Shown here: positions 1 to 9,095 of the stretch, piece after piece | How positions within the stretch are numbered: the first letter of the stretch is position 1 | Layout of the letters: each line of letters starts with the position of its first letter | DNA from: Limnohabitans lacus | GTDB taxonomy: Bacteria > Pseudomonadota > Gammaproteobacteria > Burkholderiales > Burkholderiaceae_C | Length of the DNA stretch: 64,000 nucleotides | Assembly: GCF_030053395.1 (NCBI RefSeq) | Contig: NZ_JASGBH010000007.1 | Location: 124,001-188,000, forward strand | Direction: 5' to 3' | Made by a program: the position numbers and the translations under genes | Notes under the pieces: generated by a model | Told to the model about the DNA's origin: nothing | Seen by the model: the letters and a program-made list of their open reading frames with translations, nothing else | Database searches by the model: none

Positions 1-38
1 ATGATGCCCAAGCCGATGATGGCCAATCGATGTGTCAT
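1..38 (-). CDS. N-terminus of a Rossmann-fold oxidoreductase (partial)
   Basis: Only the first 12 or so codons are in the window, read leftwards from an ATG at 38 behind a good AAGGAG ribosome-binding site. The peptide begins MTHRLAIIGLGIM, which has the hydrophobic strand and GxG start of a dinucleotide-binding Rossmann fold such as the Gfo/Idh/MocA or 3-hydroxyacid dehydrogenase families. It is divergent from the winged-helix gene at 122. The family is an inference from very little sequence. Confidence 0.5.
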   Translation of the reverse strand, partial: MTHRLAIIGLGI

Positions 39-121
39 GCGTTTCTCCTTTTGTAACAAGCTTAACGATTCTGCGGCCAGGTCGGTTTTGGGTTTTACAA
101 AAATTCGATAAAATCAAATTT

Positions 122-490
122 ATGGAAAAAACCAGCAGTCCTTTTGTATCTGCCTACCTGCGCTTTTTGCAGTTGGCCAGAGTCATCCAGGCCCTGCCAG
201 ACGGCATGGAGATGGACGCCAACGAGAAAGCCTTGTTGCAAGCCGTGGTTTTGCGCTGGTACGAAAACCAGCCGATGACGGTGCGCGAGGCCATCGCCTT
301 GGCTGATTTGGGATCTCCTGCCACGCTGCACAAACGCATCACCCGGCTGCGTGAAAAAGACATGCTGAGCACCTTGAACCTGGAAGGCGATCGCCGCGCC
401 AAGTTCTTGATTCCGACACAGCGGACCTTGGATTACTTCAGTCATCTGGGGCAGTCCATGCAAGTGGCACACCAAGATTTGCCTGCATGA
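122..490 (+). CDS. Winged-helix (MarR-like) transcriptional regulator, 122 aa
   Basis: The protein looks like a small winged-helix DNA-binding regulator. Residues about 35-100 contain two helices typical of a helix-turn-helix (ADLGSPATLHKRITRLREKDM) followed by the charged wing strand (LEGDRRAKFLIPT). I start it at the ATG at 122 rather than at the upstream in-frame codon at 32, because the upstream residues look like untranslated promoter sequence and an A/T-rich stretch (ATAAAAT) sits just before 122. Its stop overlaps the next gene by 4 nt (ATGA), so the two are probably co-expressed. The ligand and the regulated genes are unknown. Confidence 0.7.
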   Translation: MEKTSSPFVSAYLRFLQLARVIQALPDGMEMDANEKALLQAVVLRWYENQPMTVREAIALADLGSPATLHKRITRLREKDMLSTLNLEGDRRAKFLIPTQRTLDYFSHLGQSMQVAHQDLPA

Positions 491-1044
491 GCCCTTTGAT
501 CCAAAGAACCTTACAAAAAACAGCACTGACTCTGATCAGTGCTGTTTTGTTTGTGGGCTTCTTCAAATTCAATGACTGGATTTTCCACACCCTGGAGCAC
601 AGCAGGGGGGTGAACTGGGTGTTCTTGCCCGCGGGTTTCAGGGTGATTCTGGTGTTGGTGCTGGGCTTGCCCGGTGCGCTGGGCCTGATGCTGGGCAGCT
701 GGTTCATCGATTGGGAGGTGATTGATGGCTCCAACCCCTTGCTGGGCTTGTTGAACGGGGTGGCCGGCGGATTGACCCCTTGGGTGGTGATGAAATACCT
801 GCACAAACACCACTGGCTCAGCGAACAACTGCAAAAACTGGACCCCTTGCAATTGCTGAATTTGACGCTGATTTCTTCGGCCGCCAGCGCTGTGGCCCAC
901 CAACTGGTCTGGCTCTTGATGGATCGACCCAACATCAACGTGTGGGTGGATGTTTGGCCCATGTTTTTTGGCAACGTGACAGGCGCCTTGCTGATGCTCT
1001 ACAGCTTCAAGTTCGCCCTGGACCGACTGCGCATCAAAACCTGA
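487..1044 (+). CDS. Integral membrane protein, MASE1-like, 185 aa
   Basis: A hydrophobic protein with about five predicted membrane segments (roughly residues 12-30, 45-68, 80-100, 122-142 and 155-175). It resembles the lone membrane-sensor part of MASE1-type proteins but has no signalling domain attached. It is translationally coupled (ATGA) to the winged-helix regulator before it, so it may be controlled by, or sense for, that regulator; this is inference. It converges with hemW. Confidence 0.6.
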   Translation: MSPLIQRTLQKTALTLISAVLFVGFFKFNDWIFHTLEHSRGVNWVFLPAGFRVILVLVLGLPGALGLMLGSWFIDWEVIDGSNPLLGLLNGVAGGLTPWVVMKYLHKHHWLSEQLQKLDPLQLLNLTLISSAASAVAHQLVWLLMDRPNINVWVDVWPMFFGNVTGALLMLYSFKFALDRLRIKT

Positions 1045-1068
1045 CGCACACCGGGCCAATTGCTGGCC

Positions 1069-2280
1069 TCAATCGGCCTCGGCCAAAAACAGCGCCTGCA
1101 AATCGCTCAAAAAATCAAAGCCCCTGTCGGTCGGCCAGACCCGGTGCAGGTCTCGGCCAATCAGCCCTTGTTTTTCCGCCTCTTGCAAACCCTGCTGGAT
1201 GCTGGTCATGGCCAGGCCCGTGCGGTCTACGTAATCGGCCAGATCAAAACCACCGCGCAAACGCAAGGCGTTGAGCATGAACTCAAAGGGCAAGTCCTGG
1301 CGTGACACCTCGGTGCTTTGGGTGACGGGCTCGCCTTTCATGGCCTGCTGCATGTAGAGCGCAGGTTCACGGTAACGCACTTGCCGAAGCACTCGGTGCG
1401 CAAAACTGAGCTTGCTGTGCGCCCCGGCGCCAATGCCCAGATAGTCCCCAAACTGCCAGTAGTTCAGGTTGTGGGCGCACTGATGGCCGGGCTTGGCATA
1501 GGCCGACACTTCGTACCGCGCCAAGCCAGCCAACGCAGTCAGCTCGGTGATGCGGTCCATCATTTCGTAGGCCAGATCGTCTTCGGGCAAAGCGGGCGGG
1601 AACTTGGCGAACACCGTGTTGGGCTCGATGGTCAGGTGGTAGATCGAGATGTGCGGCGGCGCAAAGGCCAATGCAGTCTGGATGTCTTGCGTCAGGCCTT
1701 GCAACGTCTGGCCCGGCAAGGCGTACATCAGGTCCAGATTGAAGGTGTCAAACACCTGGGCCGCTTCGGTCACGGCGGCCAGGGCCTGCTCGCGGTCGTG
1801 CACCCGGCCCAGGGCCTTGAGGTGCGCATTGTCAAAACTCTGCACGCCGATCGACAAGCGGGTGATGCCCGCCTGGCGGAAAGCCTTGAAGCGGTCTTTC
1901 TCGAAGGTGCCGGGGTTGGCCTCCATGGTGATCTCGGCGTCTGGCGCCAAGCGCACACGGGCGCGAATGCCACCCACCAAACGGTCTATCGCTTCGGGCG
2001 AAAACAGGCTGGGTGTGCCACCGCCCAAAAACACGGTCTGGATGCTACGACCCCAGATCAGCGGCAGGCTTGCTTCCAGGTCGGCGAACAAGGCATCGAT
2101 GTAGGCGTCTTGTGTGGACGGCGCGTCGGCCCCGGCCCGGAATTCGTGCGAATTGAAGTCGCAATACGGGCACTTCTTGATGCACCAGGGCAGGTGCACA
2201 TACAGCGACAGGGGCGGCAAAGCGTTCAGCTGCAGCACGCCGGGGCGCATGGCGTGCACCGGGTCAAGGTGTGGACTCAT
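1069..2280 (-). CDS. hemW: Radical SAM haem chaperone HemW
   Basis: HemW is a radical-SAM protein that binds haem and delivers it to membrane haem proteins; it was formerly mis-called an oxygen-independent coproporphyrinogen oxidase. The radical-SAM cluster motif WCIKKCPYCDF (CxxxCxxC) is near residue 40, followed by FLGGGTPS and by GVQSF and HISIYHL segments typical of the family. The length of about 403 aa is normal. I start it at 2280, because that ATG overlaps the rdgB stop by 4 nt; the upstream in-frame ATG at 2301 would extend into rdgB. It is the last gene of the rph-rdgB-hemW run. Confidence 0.93.
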   Translation of the reverse strand: MSPHLDPVHAMRPGVLQLNALPPLSLYVHLPWCIKKCPYCDFNSHEFRAGADAPSTQDAYIDALFADLEASLPLIWGRSIQTVFLGGGTPSLFSPEAIDRLVGGIRARVRLAPDAEITMEANPGTFEKDRFKAFRQAGITRLSIGVQSFDNAHLKALGRVHDREQALAAVTEAAQVFDTFNLDLMYALPGQTLQGLTQDIQTALAFAPPHISIYHLTIEPNTVFAKFPPALPEDDLAYEMMDRITELTALAGLARYEVSAYAKPGHQCAHNLNYWQFGDYLGIGAGAHSKLSFAHRVLRQVRYREPALYMQQAMKGEPVTQSTEVSRQDLPFEFMLNALRLRGGFDLADYVDRTGLAMTSIQQGLQEAEKQGLIGRDLHRVWPTDRGFDFLSDLQALFLAEAD

Positions 2281-2891
2281 GCGGCGGAACCATCCAGCCA
2301 ACGCTCACGCATCAGCGCCAGCATGGCCTGTGCGGCACGGCCCCTGTGGCTGTTGGCGTTTTTGACTTCGGTGGGCAGCTCGGCAAAGGTCTTGCCAAAT
2401 TCCGGCAAGAACAACACCGGATCGAAGCCAAATCCATGGCTGCCCCGGCGCTCAGGCGCGATCTGCACCACCACCCGGCCGACGGCAATCAGGGGCTCCG
2501 GGTCGTCGGCACTGCGCACGGCCACCAAGGTGCTGACCATGGCGGCGCGGCGGTTGGTGACACCCTGCATTTGCGCCAGCAGCGCGGTGACATTGGTGTC
2601 ATCGCCTTTGGGGTAGCCAAAGCGGGTGGCGTAATACGCCGTGTCCACACCCGGCTGCCCCCCAAAAGCATCCACACACAAACCCGCGTCATCGGCCAGG
2701 GCGGGCAAGCCGCTCAGCTGCGCGGCATGGCGGGCTTTGGCCAAAGCGTTTTCAACGAAGGTCTTGAAGGGCTCTGCCGCTTCGGGGATGTTCAGCTCGG
2801 ACTGGCGCACCAGCGTCATGCCCAGCGGCACCAACAGGGTTTGCAGCTCGGCCAGTTTGCCCGCGTTGTTGGAAGCCAGAACAATTTTCAT
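2277..2891 (-). CDS. rdgB: dITP/XTP pyrophosphatase (RdgB/HAM1)
   Basis: It hydrolyses non-canonical purine triphosphates such as dITP, ITP and XTP to the monophosphates, keeping them out of DNA and RNA. The HAM1 signature is at the start (MKIVLASNNAGKLAEL), with the ADDAGLCVDAFGGQPG active-site segment near residue 65 and the SHGFGFDP motif near residue 150. At 204 aa it is full length. The start at 2891 gives the canonical N-terminus; an ATG four codons upstream is less likely. It overlaps hemW by 4 nt and follows rph. Confidence 0.95.
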   Translation of the reverse strand: MKIVLASNNAGKLAELQTLLVPLGMTLVRQSELNIPEAAEPFKTFVENALAKARHAAQLSGLPALADDAGLCVDAFGGQPGVDTAYYATRFGYPKGDDTNVTALLAQMQGVTNRRAAMVSTLVAVRSADDPEPLIAVGRVVVQIAPERRGSHGFGFDPVLFLPEFGKTFAELPTEVKNANSHRGRAAQAMLALMRERWLDGSAA

Positions 2892-2909
2892 GAAGCCACC
2901 CACCGCGCT

Positions 2910-3668
2910 TCAGGCGCTGAAAGTCAGGGTCTTGGGCTCATCGTGCGCCTGCTTTTGCAGCTGCACGAGTTGTGCAATGCCTTTTTCAGCCAGAGCCAGC
3001 ATACGGTCCATCTCGACGCGGGTGAAGGCCACGCCTTCGGCCGTGCCCTGCACTTCCACAAAGTTGCCCGCGCCGGTCATGACCACGTTCATGTCGGTGT
3101 CACAGGCCGAGTCTTCGGGGTAATCCAGGTCCAGCAAGGCGGTGCCGTTTTTCAGGCCCACCGAGATGGCAGCCACCCGGTCGATGATGGGCGACTCGCT
3201 CAGTTTGCCCGTGGCCATGAGCCAGTTGACCGCGTCTTGCGCCGCCACAAAAGCGCCCGTGATGCTGGCGGTGCGCGTGCCGCCATCGGCCTGCAGCACA
3301 TCGCAGTCGAGGTGAATGGTGCGCTCGCCCAGTTTTTTCAGGTCAAACACCGCCCGCAGCGAGCGGCCAATCAGGCGCTGAATCTCTTGAGTGCGGCCGC
3401 TTTGCTTGCCGCGTGCGGCTTCGCGGTCACCCCGGGTGTGGGTGGCGCGGGGCAGCATGCCGTATTCGGCGGTCACCCAGCCTTCGCCGCTGCCTTTTTT
3501 GTGGCCCGGCACCTTTTCTTCGACCGAGGCGGTACACAGCACGCGGGTCTGGCCAAACTCAATGAGCACCGAGCCTTCTGCGTGCACGGTGTAACCGCGG
3601 GTGATGCGCACAGCGCGCAAAGCGTCGCTTGCGCGACCGGTTCGGACGTAAGAGACGGTGGTGTTCAT
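2910..3668 (-). CDS. rph: Ribonuclease PH
   Basis: A phosphorolytic 3'-5' exoribonuclease that trims tRNA 3' ends. The RNase PH fold is clear throughout, with [27 protein letters not shown] near the N-terminus, the [17 protein letters not shown] active-site block and [14 protein letters not shown] in the middle. At 252 aa it is slightly longer than the usual 238-245. I chose the ATG at 3668 because the 49 in-frame codons upstream have no homology-like content and run into the yicC promoter region. It is divergent from yicC, as in many betaproteobacteria. Confidence 0.94.
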   Translation of the reverse strand: MNTTVSYVRTGRASDALRAVRITRGYTVHAEGSVLIEFGQTRVLCTASVEEKVPGHKKGSGEGWVTAEYGMLPRATHTRGDREAARGKQSGRTQEIQRLIGRSLRAVFDLKKLGERTIHLDCDVLQADGGTRTASITGAFVAAQDAVNWLMATGKLSESPIIDRVAAISVGLKNGTALLDLDYPEDSACDTDMNVVMTGAGNFVEVQGTAEGVAFTRVEMDRMLALAEKGIAQLVQLQKQAHDEPKTLTFSA

Positions 3669-3829
3669 GTTGGCACTGAAAGGGGGTTGTCTGCTGAGCC
3701 CGGCCATGCGCAGGCGGGGCGGTCCCAAGAGTTTGAGATAATGCCTCGTTTCATGTTCAGCTGTCAGGCTGGGCATTTGCAGCGCATCGCGGCCAGTCTG
3801 GCTTGGCGCTGTCACAAGGAACTTGATAG

Positions 3830-4747
3830 ATGCCAGTTTACAGTATGACCGGGTACGCCAGCGTGCAGCACAGCCCGCTGGGTGCAGGCGGTGACACCCC
3901 TGCCAGCACGGCCCCGACAGCCCGGATGGGCCTGGAAATTCGATCGGTCAACAGCCGTTTTCTGGACCTGTCTTTTCGCCTGCCCGAAGAACTGCGCCAG
4001 CTCGAACCCGGCCTGCGCGAGCTGATCACCCGGCAAATCAAACGCGGCAAAGTGGAGGTGCGGGCCAGCCAGGATGCCGGTGACGGCGCGGCCTTGCAAG
4101 CCCCCAACCACCAGGCCCTGCAAAAAATCGCCGCCTTGCAAGGCAAGATTCAGGATTGGCTGCCCGATGCCCGCGCTTTGAGTGTGGCCGACGTGTTGCG
4201 CATGACCGCAGGCAGCTCTGGCCAGGCCGCACCCGACGAAGCCGCCTGGATGCAACTGGCTGCCCAAGCCGTGGACGCCCTGCGCGAAGCCCGCGCCCGC
4301 GAAGGCGCCCGCCTGACCAAGATGCTGCAAGGCCACATTGCCCAGCTGCGCAGCTTGGCCGATCTGGCCGTGCCGCTGGTGCCGCAGTTGGTGGAACAAC
4401 AGCGCCAGCGCTTTTTGGAGCGCTGGAAAGACGCCATGGCCCTGGCCGACGGCAGCCACCTGCCCGAATCTGCGCAAGACCGGGCCCTCACCGAGGCGAC
4501 CGCGTTTGCCATCCGCATCGATGTCGCCGAAGAGCTGACCCGCCTGCGCTCGCACCTGGACGAAATCAGCCGCTTGCTGGACAAGGGCGGCGACATCGGC
4601 AAGCGCCTGGACTTTTTGATCCAGGAGCTGCACCGCGAGGCCAACACCCTGGGCTCCAAATCGGCCGTGCTGGAGATGACCCGCATCTCGGTGGACATGA
4701 AGGTGCTGATCGAGCAAATGCGCGAACAAGTCCAAAACATCGAATAA
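3830..4747 (+). CDS. yicC: YicC-family endoribonuclease
   Basis: YicC/YloC proteins are RNA endonucleases linked to stress and small-RNA turnover. The diagnostic N-terminus (MTGYAS, then [22 protein letters not shown]) and the C-terminal block ([16 protein letters not shown], then [20 protein letters not shown]) are both present, in a normal-length protein of 305 aa. A 16-aa insertion (around residues 14-28, rich in Gly, Ala, Thr and Pro) separates the first strand from the second and is probably lineage-specific. gmk follows 11 nt downstream. Confidence 0.93.
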   Translation: MPVYSMTGYASVQHSPLGAGGDTPASTAPTARMGLEIRSVNSRFLDLSFRLPEELRQLEPGLRELITRQIKRGKVEVRASQDAGDGAALQAPNHQALQKIAALQGKIQDWLPDARALSVADVLRMTAGSSGQAAPDEAAWMQLAAQAVDALREARAREGARLTKMLQGHIAQLRSLADLAVPLVPQLVEQQRQRFLERWKDAMALADGSHLPESAQDRALTEATAFAIRIDVAEELTRLRSHLDEISRLLDKGGDIGKRLDFLIQELHREANTLGSKSAVLEMTRISVDMKVLIEQMREQVQNIE

Positions 4748-4758
4748 AGAGCCTGAAC

Positions 4759-5379
4759 ATGGATTACCCAGGAAACCTGTTTGTCGTGGCCGCCCCCAGC
4801 GGGGCTGGCAAATCCAGTCTGGTCAAGGCCTTGATGGAGCTGGATTCGCACGTGCAGCCCACTGTGTCGCACACCACCCGCGCCCCCCGAGGCCAGGAAA
4901 AGCACGGCCGCGAATACTTTTTCGCCTCGGCGCAGGAGTTCGACGCCATGGTGCTGGCCGACGCCTTTGTCGAGTGGGCCCATGTGCATGGCCAGCGCTA
5001 CGGCACCTCCAAAAAGATGATCGAAGACCGCATGGCCCAAGGGGCCGATGTGGTGCTGGAAATCGATTACCAGGGCGCCCTGCAGATCAAGAAGATGTAC
5101 GCCAACGCGGTGCTGATCTTCATCTTGCCGCCCAGCTGGGAAGAGTTGCGCTCGCGCCTGGAGCGCCGGGGCGAGGATGCGCCCGAGATCATCGAGCTGC
5201 GCCTGCAGAATGCGGCGGTGGAGATGGCACAAGCCAAAGAATTCGACTTCGTTATAATCAACGAAGTATTTGACCGTGCCCTGTTTGACCTCAAAGCGGT
5301 TGTTCACGCCCAGCGGCTCAAATACCACGTCCAGCGCCGTGCCCGGCCTGACACCTTTCAAGCCCTCAAGATGGCTTGA
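4759..5379 (+). CDS. gmk: Guanylate kinase
   Basis: It phosphorylates GMP to GDP with ATP. The P-loop [10 protein letters not shown] lies at residues 12-21, the GMP-binding segment ([19 protein letters not shown]) at about 38-57, and the [10 protein letters not shown] motif in the middle. At 206 aa it is full length. The start at 4759 places the P-loop at the expected distance from the N-terminus. It sits in the conserved yicC-gmk-rpoZ-spoT order. Confidence 0.96.
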   Translation: MDYPGNLFVVAAPSGAGKSSLVKALMELDSHVQPTVSHTTRAPRGQEKHGREYFFASAQEFDAMVLADAFVEWAHVHGQRYGTSKKMIEDRMAQGADVVLEIDYQGALQIKKMYANAVLIFILPPSWEELRSRLERRGEDAPEIIELRLQNAAVEMAQAKEFDFVIINEVFDRALFDLKAVVHAQRLKYHVQRRARPDTFQALKMA

Positions 5380-5409
5380 ACCCCGTACAGACATTTTCAA
5401 GGAACACAC

Positions 5410-5610
5410 ATGGCCCGCATCACTGTTGAAGATTGCCTGGAACAGATCCCCAACCGCTTTCAGCTGGTTTTGGCCGCCACTTACCGCGCCCGCATGCTGA
5501 GCCAAGGCCACACGCCCCGCATCGAAAGCAAAAACAAGCCCGGCGTGACCGCCTTGCGCGAAATCGCTGCTGGCAAGGTCGGCATCGAAATGCTCAAGCG
5601 CGTGGCCTGA
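5410..5610 (+). CDS. rpoZ: RNA polymerase omega subunit
   Basis: A 66-aa protein with the RpoZ hallmarks: it starts [10 protein letters not shown], continues [16 protein letters not shown], and has [17 protein letters not shown] in the C-terminal half. Omega helps assemble the beta' subunit and takes part in binding ppGpp, which fits the adjacent (p)ppGpp synthetase gene. AAGGAACACAC before the ATG is a reasonable ribosome-binding site. Confidence 0.95.
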   Translation: MARITVEDCLEQIPNRFQLVLAATYRARMLSQGHTPRIESKNKPGVTALREIAAGKVGIEMLKRVA

Positions 5611-5644
5611 AGCACGCCCCATCCGGCCGTGGCCGGATCCCATC

Positions 5645-5668
5645 AAGCCCCAGTCATGGGGCTTTTTT
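5645..5668 (+). terminator. Rho-independent terminator after rpoZ
   Basis: The hairpin AAGCCCC-agtcat-GGGGCTT is followed by a T run, 35 nt after the rpoZ stop. A second small hairpin (ATCCGGCC-gt-GGCCGGAT) lies just before it. It would separate rpoZ from spoT. Confidence 0.8.
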
Positions 5669-5713
5669 GTGCCCGCCAGAAACACCCGCCAACGCTTGCG
5701 TTACATTGACGTC

Positions 5714-7984
5714 ATGAGCACTGCCATGCCCCCGTCCACCCCAGCAGGTCACAGCCGCCACAAGGCCGTGCCTCCTGCTGCGGCCAACGCGGCAGCGGCC
5801 AGCTTTGCGGTGCTGGAGGCCCAACTCGGTTACCTGAGCGAAGCCGAAACCGACATGGTGCGCAAAGCCTACAAATTTGCCGACGAAGCCCATTTGGGCC
5901 AGATGCGCAAAAGTGGCGAGCCCTACATCACCCACCCGATCGCGGTGGCCGGCTTGTGCACCGAATGGAAGCTGGACGCCCAGGCATTGGCAGCAGCCCT
6001 GTTGCACGATGCGATGGAAGACTGCGGCGTCACCAAGATCGAGTTGATCGAGCGCTTCGGCTCCCAGGTGGCCGAATTGGTGGACGGTCTGACCAAGTTG
6101 GACAAGCTGGAGTTCAACACCCGCGAAGAAAACCAGGCCGAGTCGTTTCGCAAGATGCTGCTGGCCATGGCCCGCGATGTGCGGGTCATCCTCATCAAGC
6201 TGGCCGACCGCACCCACAACATGCGCACCATGGGCGACATGCCGCGCAGCAAGTGGGGCCGCATCGCCTCGGAAACCCTCGAAATTTATGCCCCGATTGC
6301 GCACCGCCTGGGCCTGAACCAGATCTACCGCGAACTGCAAGACCTGGCCTTCAAGCACCTGCTGCCCTGGCGTTATGCGGTTTTGACCAAGGCGGTCTCG
6401 CGCGCACGCAACCGCCGCCGCGATTTGATTCAAAAGGTGCAGGCCGATGTCGAAGCCGTTTTTGCACAGGCCAAGATGGATGTGCGCATCAGTGGCCGCG
6501 AAAAAACCCTCTACTCCATCTACAAGAAGATGGATGAAAAGCACCTGAGCTTTGCCCAGGTGACCGACATTTACGGCTTCCGGGTCATCGTGCCTTCGGT
6601 GATTGACTGTTACACGGCCCTGGGCTGGTTGCACCAGATCTACAAGCCTGTGCCCGGCAAGTTCAAGGACCACATCGCCATTGCCAAGGTCAATGGCTAC
6701 CAGTCGCTGCACACCACCTTGGTGGGGCCATCGGGCGTGAACGTCGAGTTTCAGATGCGCACCGAGGGCATGCACCTGGTGGCCGAATCGGGCGTGGCAG
6801 CGCACTGGCTGTACAAAGAGCACGAATCGGCCAGCGCCCAGTCGGAGCGCCTGGGCACGCAGTGGCTGCAATCGCTTTTGGACATCCAGACCGAAACACG
6901 CGACGCGGCCGAGTTCTGGGACCACGTCAAAGTCGACCTGTTCCCGGATGCCGTCTATGTGTTCACCCCCAAGAGCCAGATCATGGCTTTGCCACGCGGC
7001 GCCACGGTGGTGGACTTTGCTTATGCCATCCACAGCCGGGTGGGCGACCACGCCATGGCCGCTCGCATCAACGGCGACCAGGTACCCCTGCGCACCGAGC
7101 TCAAAAACGGTGATGTGGTCGAAGTCATCACTGCGCCCGTGTCGGCCCCCAACCCAGCTTGGCTGGGCTTTGTGCGCACCGGGCGCGCCCGCTCCAAGAT
7201 CCGCCACCACCTCAAGACCATGGCGCAAACCGAATCGGTCGAGCTGGGCGAAAAACTGCTGTCCCAAGCCCTCCGCGCCGAAGGCATCGACAAGCTCCCT
7301 TCTGACGAGGAGAACGATCAGATCATTTGGGACAAATTGCTGCGCTTCACGGGCAACCGCAACCGCGCAGATTTGCTGATGGACATTGGCCTGGGCAAAC
7401 GCATCGCCAGCATTGTGGCCAAACGCCTGACCGCTTTGCTGTCCGAGCGGGGCCAAAAACCCGATGCACTGCTGATGACGCGGGAACGATTCACGGCGCA
7501 CGAATCCATCTCGCAAGGGGCCATCACCCTGGACGGCAGCGAAAACGCGTCGGTGGTCTATTCCCGTTGCTGCCGCCCACTGCCCGGTGACGACATCGTG
7601 GGCTACCTGGGCCGTGGTGAAGGCCTGGCTGTGCACACCCGCGACTGCGCCACCGCGCGCAAGCTGGAACACAAGGACAGCGAGCGCTTCATTGGTGTGG
7701 AGTGGTCGGACGAACTGAGCCGCAGCTTCGAGACTGCCATCAACGTCAGCGTGGTCAACGGCAAGGGTGTGCTGGCCCGTGTGGCGGGTGCACTGGCCGT
7801 CGCCGAGACCGACATCGTTCACGTGGACATGGGCAGCGATTCACCGCAAGACATGGCCGAGTTGAAATTTGTCATTGCGGTGCGGGATGTGGCGCATCTT
7901 GAGCAAGTGCTGCGTCACCTCAAGCGCACCCCCTCGGTGGTCCGGGCTGAGCGCCAGACCCACAAAGGCAACGCCCCCGCCTGA
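5714..7984 (+). CDS. spoT: Bifunctional (p)ppGpp synthetase/hydrolase (SpoT/Rsh)
   Basis: It makes and degrades the alarmone (p)ppGpp in the stringent response. Domains in order: HD hydrolase (about residues 55-200, with HLGQMRKSGEPYITHP and LLHDAMEDC), the synthetase (about 240-360, with TDIYGFRVIVPS and NGYQSLHTT), TGS (about 405-465) and a C-terminal ACT domain (about 660-750). The HD motif residues in HDAMED are retained, so hydrolase activity is expected. At 756 aa it is full length. I start at the ATG at 5714; another in-frame ATG lies five codons later. Confidence 0.93.
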   Translation: MSTAMPPSTPAGHSRHKAVPPAAANAAAASFAVLEAQLGYLSEAETDMVRKAYKFADEAHLGQMRKSGEPYITHPIAVAGLCTEWKLDAQALAAALLHDAMEDCGVTKIELIERFGSQVAELVDGLTKLDKLEFNTREENQAESFRKMLLAMARDVRVILIKLADRTHNMRTMGDMPRSKWGRIASETLEIYAPIAHRLGLNQIYRELQDLAFKHLLPWRYAVLTKAVSRARNRRRDLIQKVQADVEAVFAQAKMDVRISGREKTLYSIYKKMDEKHLSFAQVTDIYGFRVIVPSVIDCYTALGWLHQIYKPVPGKFKDHIAIAKVNGYQSLHTTLVGPSGVNVEFQMRTEGMHLVAESGVAAHWLYKEHESASAQSERLGTQWLQSLLDIQTETRDAAEFWDHVKVDLFPDAVYVFTPKSQIMALPRGATVVDFAYAIHSRVGDHAMAARINGDQVPLRTELKNGDVVEVITAPVSAPNPAWLGFVRTGRARSKIRHHLKTMAQTESVELGEKLLSQALRAEGIDKLPSDEENDQIIWDKLLRFTGNRNRADLLMDIGLGKRIASIVAKRLTALLSERGQKPDALLMTRERFTAHESISQGAITLDGSENASVVYSRCCRPLPGDDIVGYLGRGEGLAVHTRDCATARKLEHKDSERFIGVEWSDELSRSFETAINVSVVNGKGVLARVAGALAVAETDIVHVDMGSDSPQDMAELKFVIAVRDVAHLEQVLRHLKRTPSVVRAERQTHKGNAPA

Positions 7985-7989
7985 AAAGC

Positions 7990-8562
7990 CTAGCCTGCCA
8001 GCCCAGATCCCGCAGGGGCCGGATAGCGGACCTGCAACACCTCGATGTCCAGCACGCCTGCAGGCGTGACCAACTTGAGTTCATCGCCCTCGCGTGATTT
8101 GAGCAAGGTGCGTGCGATCGGCGAGACCCAACTGACCTGACCTTGCAAGCTGTCGGCTTCGTCGATGCCCAAAATGGTGACCGTGCGCTCGACGCCTGAG
8201 GCCTCGGCGTAGGTGACCGTGGCCCCAAAGAACACCTGATCGCTGCCATGGTGCACGGCCGGGTCCACCACTTCGGCGATTTCGAGCCGCTTGGTCAGGA
8301 AACGGATGCGCCGGTCGATCTCGCGCAAACGCTTTTTGCCGTAGAGGTAATCGCCGTTTTCTGAGCGGTCCCCGTTGCTCGCGGCCCAATGCACGATCTC
8401 GACCACCTTGGGCCGCTCGTCATCGATCAGGGTGAACAGCTCGGCGCGCAGTCGGGCGTAGCCACCTGGCGTCATGTAATTGCGTGCACCTGAAGGCAAA
8501 GCCGGCAAACCCAGCTCGTCGTCATCGTCGCCGTCGGTCTCTTTGGTGAAGGCTTTGCTCAT
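7990..8562 (-). CDS. greB: Transcription elongation factor GreB
   Basis: It stimulates RNA polymerase to cleave backtracked RNA. The N-terminal coiled coil (YMTPGGYARLRAELFTLID through LREIDRRIRFLTKRLE) and the C-terminal FKBP-like domain (FFGATVTY, then VSWVSPIARTLLKSREGDEL) are both present. It is GreB rather than GreA by its YLYGKKRLREIDRR segment and its acidic N-terminal extension (DGDDDDE). The 190-aa length is normal. It converges with spoT, leaving a 5-nt gap. Confidence 0.92.
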   Translation of the reverse strand: MSKAFTKETDGDDDDELGLPALPSGARNYMTPGGYARLRAELFTLIDDERPKVVEIVHWAASNGDRSENGDYLYGKKRLREIDRRIRFLTKRLEIAEVVDPAVHHGSDQVFFGATVTYAEASGVERTVTILGIDEADSLQGQVSWVSPIARTLLKSREGDELKLVTPAGVLDIEVLQVRYPAPAGSGLAG

Positions 8563-8590
8563 GTCCTGATGTTCAAGGGCAAAAATAGAA

Positions 8591-8618
8591 AAAGCCCACA
8601 ACTCGCGTTGTGGGCTTT
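8591..8618 (-). terminator. Displaced terminator of host tRNA-Arg
   Basis: A 12-bp stem (AAAGCCCACAAC / GTTGTGGGCTTT) with a 4-nt loop and a T run on the minus strand, immediately beyond the 3' tRNA fragment in attL. Before phage integration it would have ended the tRNA-Arg transcript; it now lies nearly 45 kb from the tRNA promoter. Confidence 0.75.
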
Positions 8619-8624
8619 TTAATT

Positions 8625-8671
8625 TTTGGTGCGGCTGGCAGGAATCGAACCCACGACCCCTTGGTTCGTAG
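8625..8671. repeat. attL (47-bp core, 3' half of tRNA-Arg)
   Basis: These 47 bp are identical to 53240-53286. They cover the 3' half of tRNA-Arg including the encoded CCA, from the anticodon loop to the discriminator end. Sequence identity stops one base outside the core on the left and after the anticodon-loop G on the right. No complete tRNA is formed here, so this is the host remnant left at attL. Confidence 0.93.
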
Positions 8672-8698
8672 TTTTGCCGTCGCTGTTAAGTTGTTGAT

Positions 8699-8950
8699 TC
8701 ATAAAGAGTCGGTGCCGTTCGTTCCAACCAATTGTGCACTGTATTGCGCTGACTTTTGAGGGCCAATCCCCCAAAATTCGCCGCTTTCAATTTGCAGATT
8801 TCTGCCAGCCTCAAACGCGGCCTTCAGGGCAGCCTCGATGCTCCAGACTGCCAGGTCGTGGAAGTCGAGGCGGTCGCTCTTTTGGGTTTGCAGGGTTTCA
8901 AGGCCCAGGTGCTTTTGGGCGATTTGTTCGAGGGTTTTTTGTGTGGTCAT
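8699..8950 (-). CDS. Small phage protein, DUF6900-like, 83 aa
   Basis: A soluble alpha-helical protein containing KSDRLDFHDLAVWSIEAALKA near its middle, a segment I recognise from small conserved phage proteins (DUF6900 type). Its function is unknown. I start it at the ATG at 8950, since the longer ORF reaches back into a terminator and the dam region. It is the last phage gene before attL and is separated from the lysis/Dam block by a terminator, so it may have its own promoter. Confidence 0.6.
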   Translation of the reverse strand: MTTQKTLEQIAQKHLGLETLQTQKSDRLDFHDLAVWSIEAALKAAFEAGRNLQIESGEFWGIGPQKSAQYSAQLVGTNGTDSL

Positions 8951-9045
8951 GGGGTTGCTCCTGTGTGGCCTCCAGTACCGCTCTGAATCGGCACGCTTGC
9001 AAGTGGTTTTGACAGTGCCCGACCAAAACGGTCTGACATGGAAAA

Positions 9046-9073
9046 AGCCCCCCACCCTTTCGGGCGGGGGGCT
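9046..9073 (-). terminator. Rho-independent terminator after phage dam
   Basis: A strong GC stem (AGCCCCCC / GGGGGGCT, extended by CCC/GGG across one mismatch) followed by TTTTT on the minus strand, 23 nt beyond the dam stop. It would end the late transcript. Confidence 0.8.
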
Positions 9074-9095
9074 ATGTGGCTACGGTGCCACCGGG

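Noticed and set aside
2271..3848. 525-aa plus-strand frame opposite rdgB and rph
   Set aside because: Shadow of two well-recognised genes.
5654..7822. 722-aa minus-strand frame opposite spoT
   Set aside because: Composition (His, Gln, Gly rich) is that of an antisense shadow of a GC-rich gene; spoT on the other strand is unmistakable.
8625..8671. Second tRNA-Arg gene at the left edge
   Set aside because: Only the 3' half is present; the sequence after the anticodon loop does not pair, so it is the att remnant.
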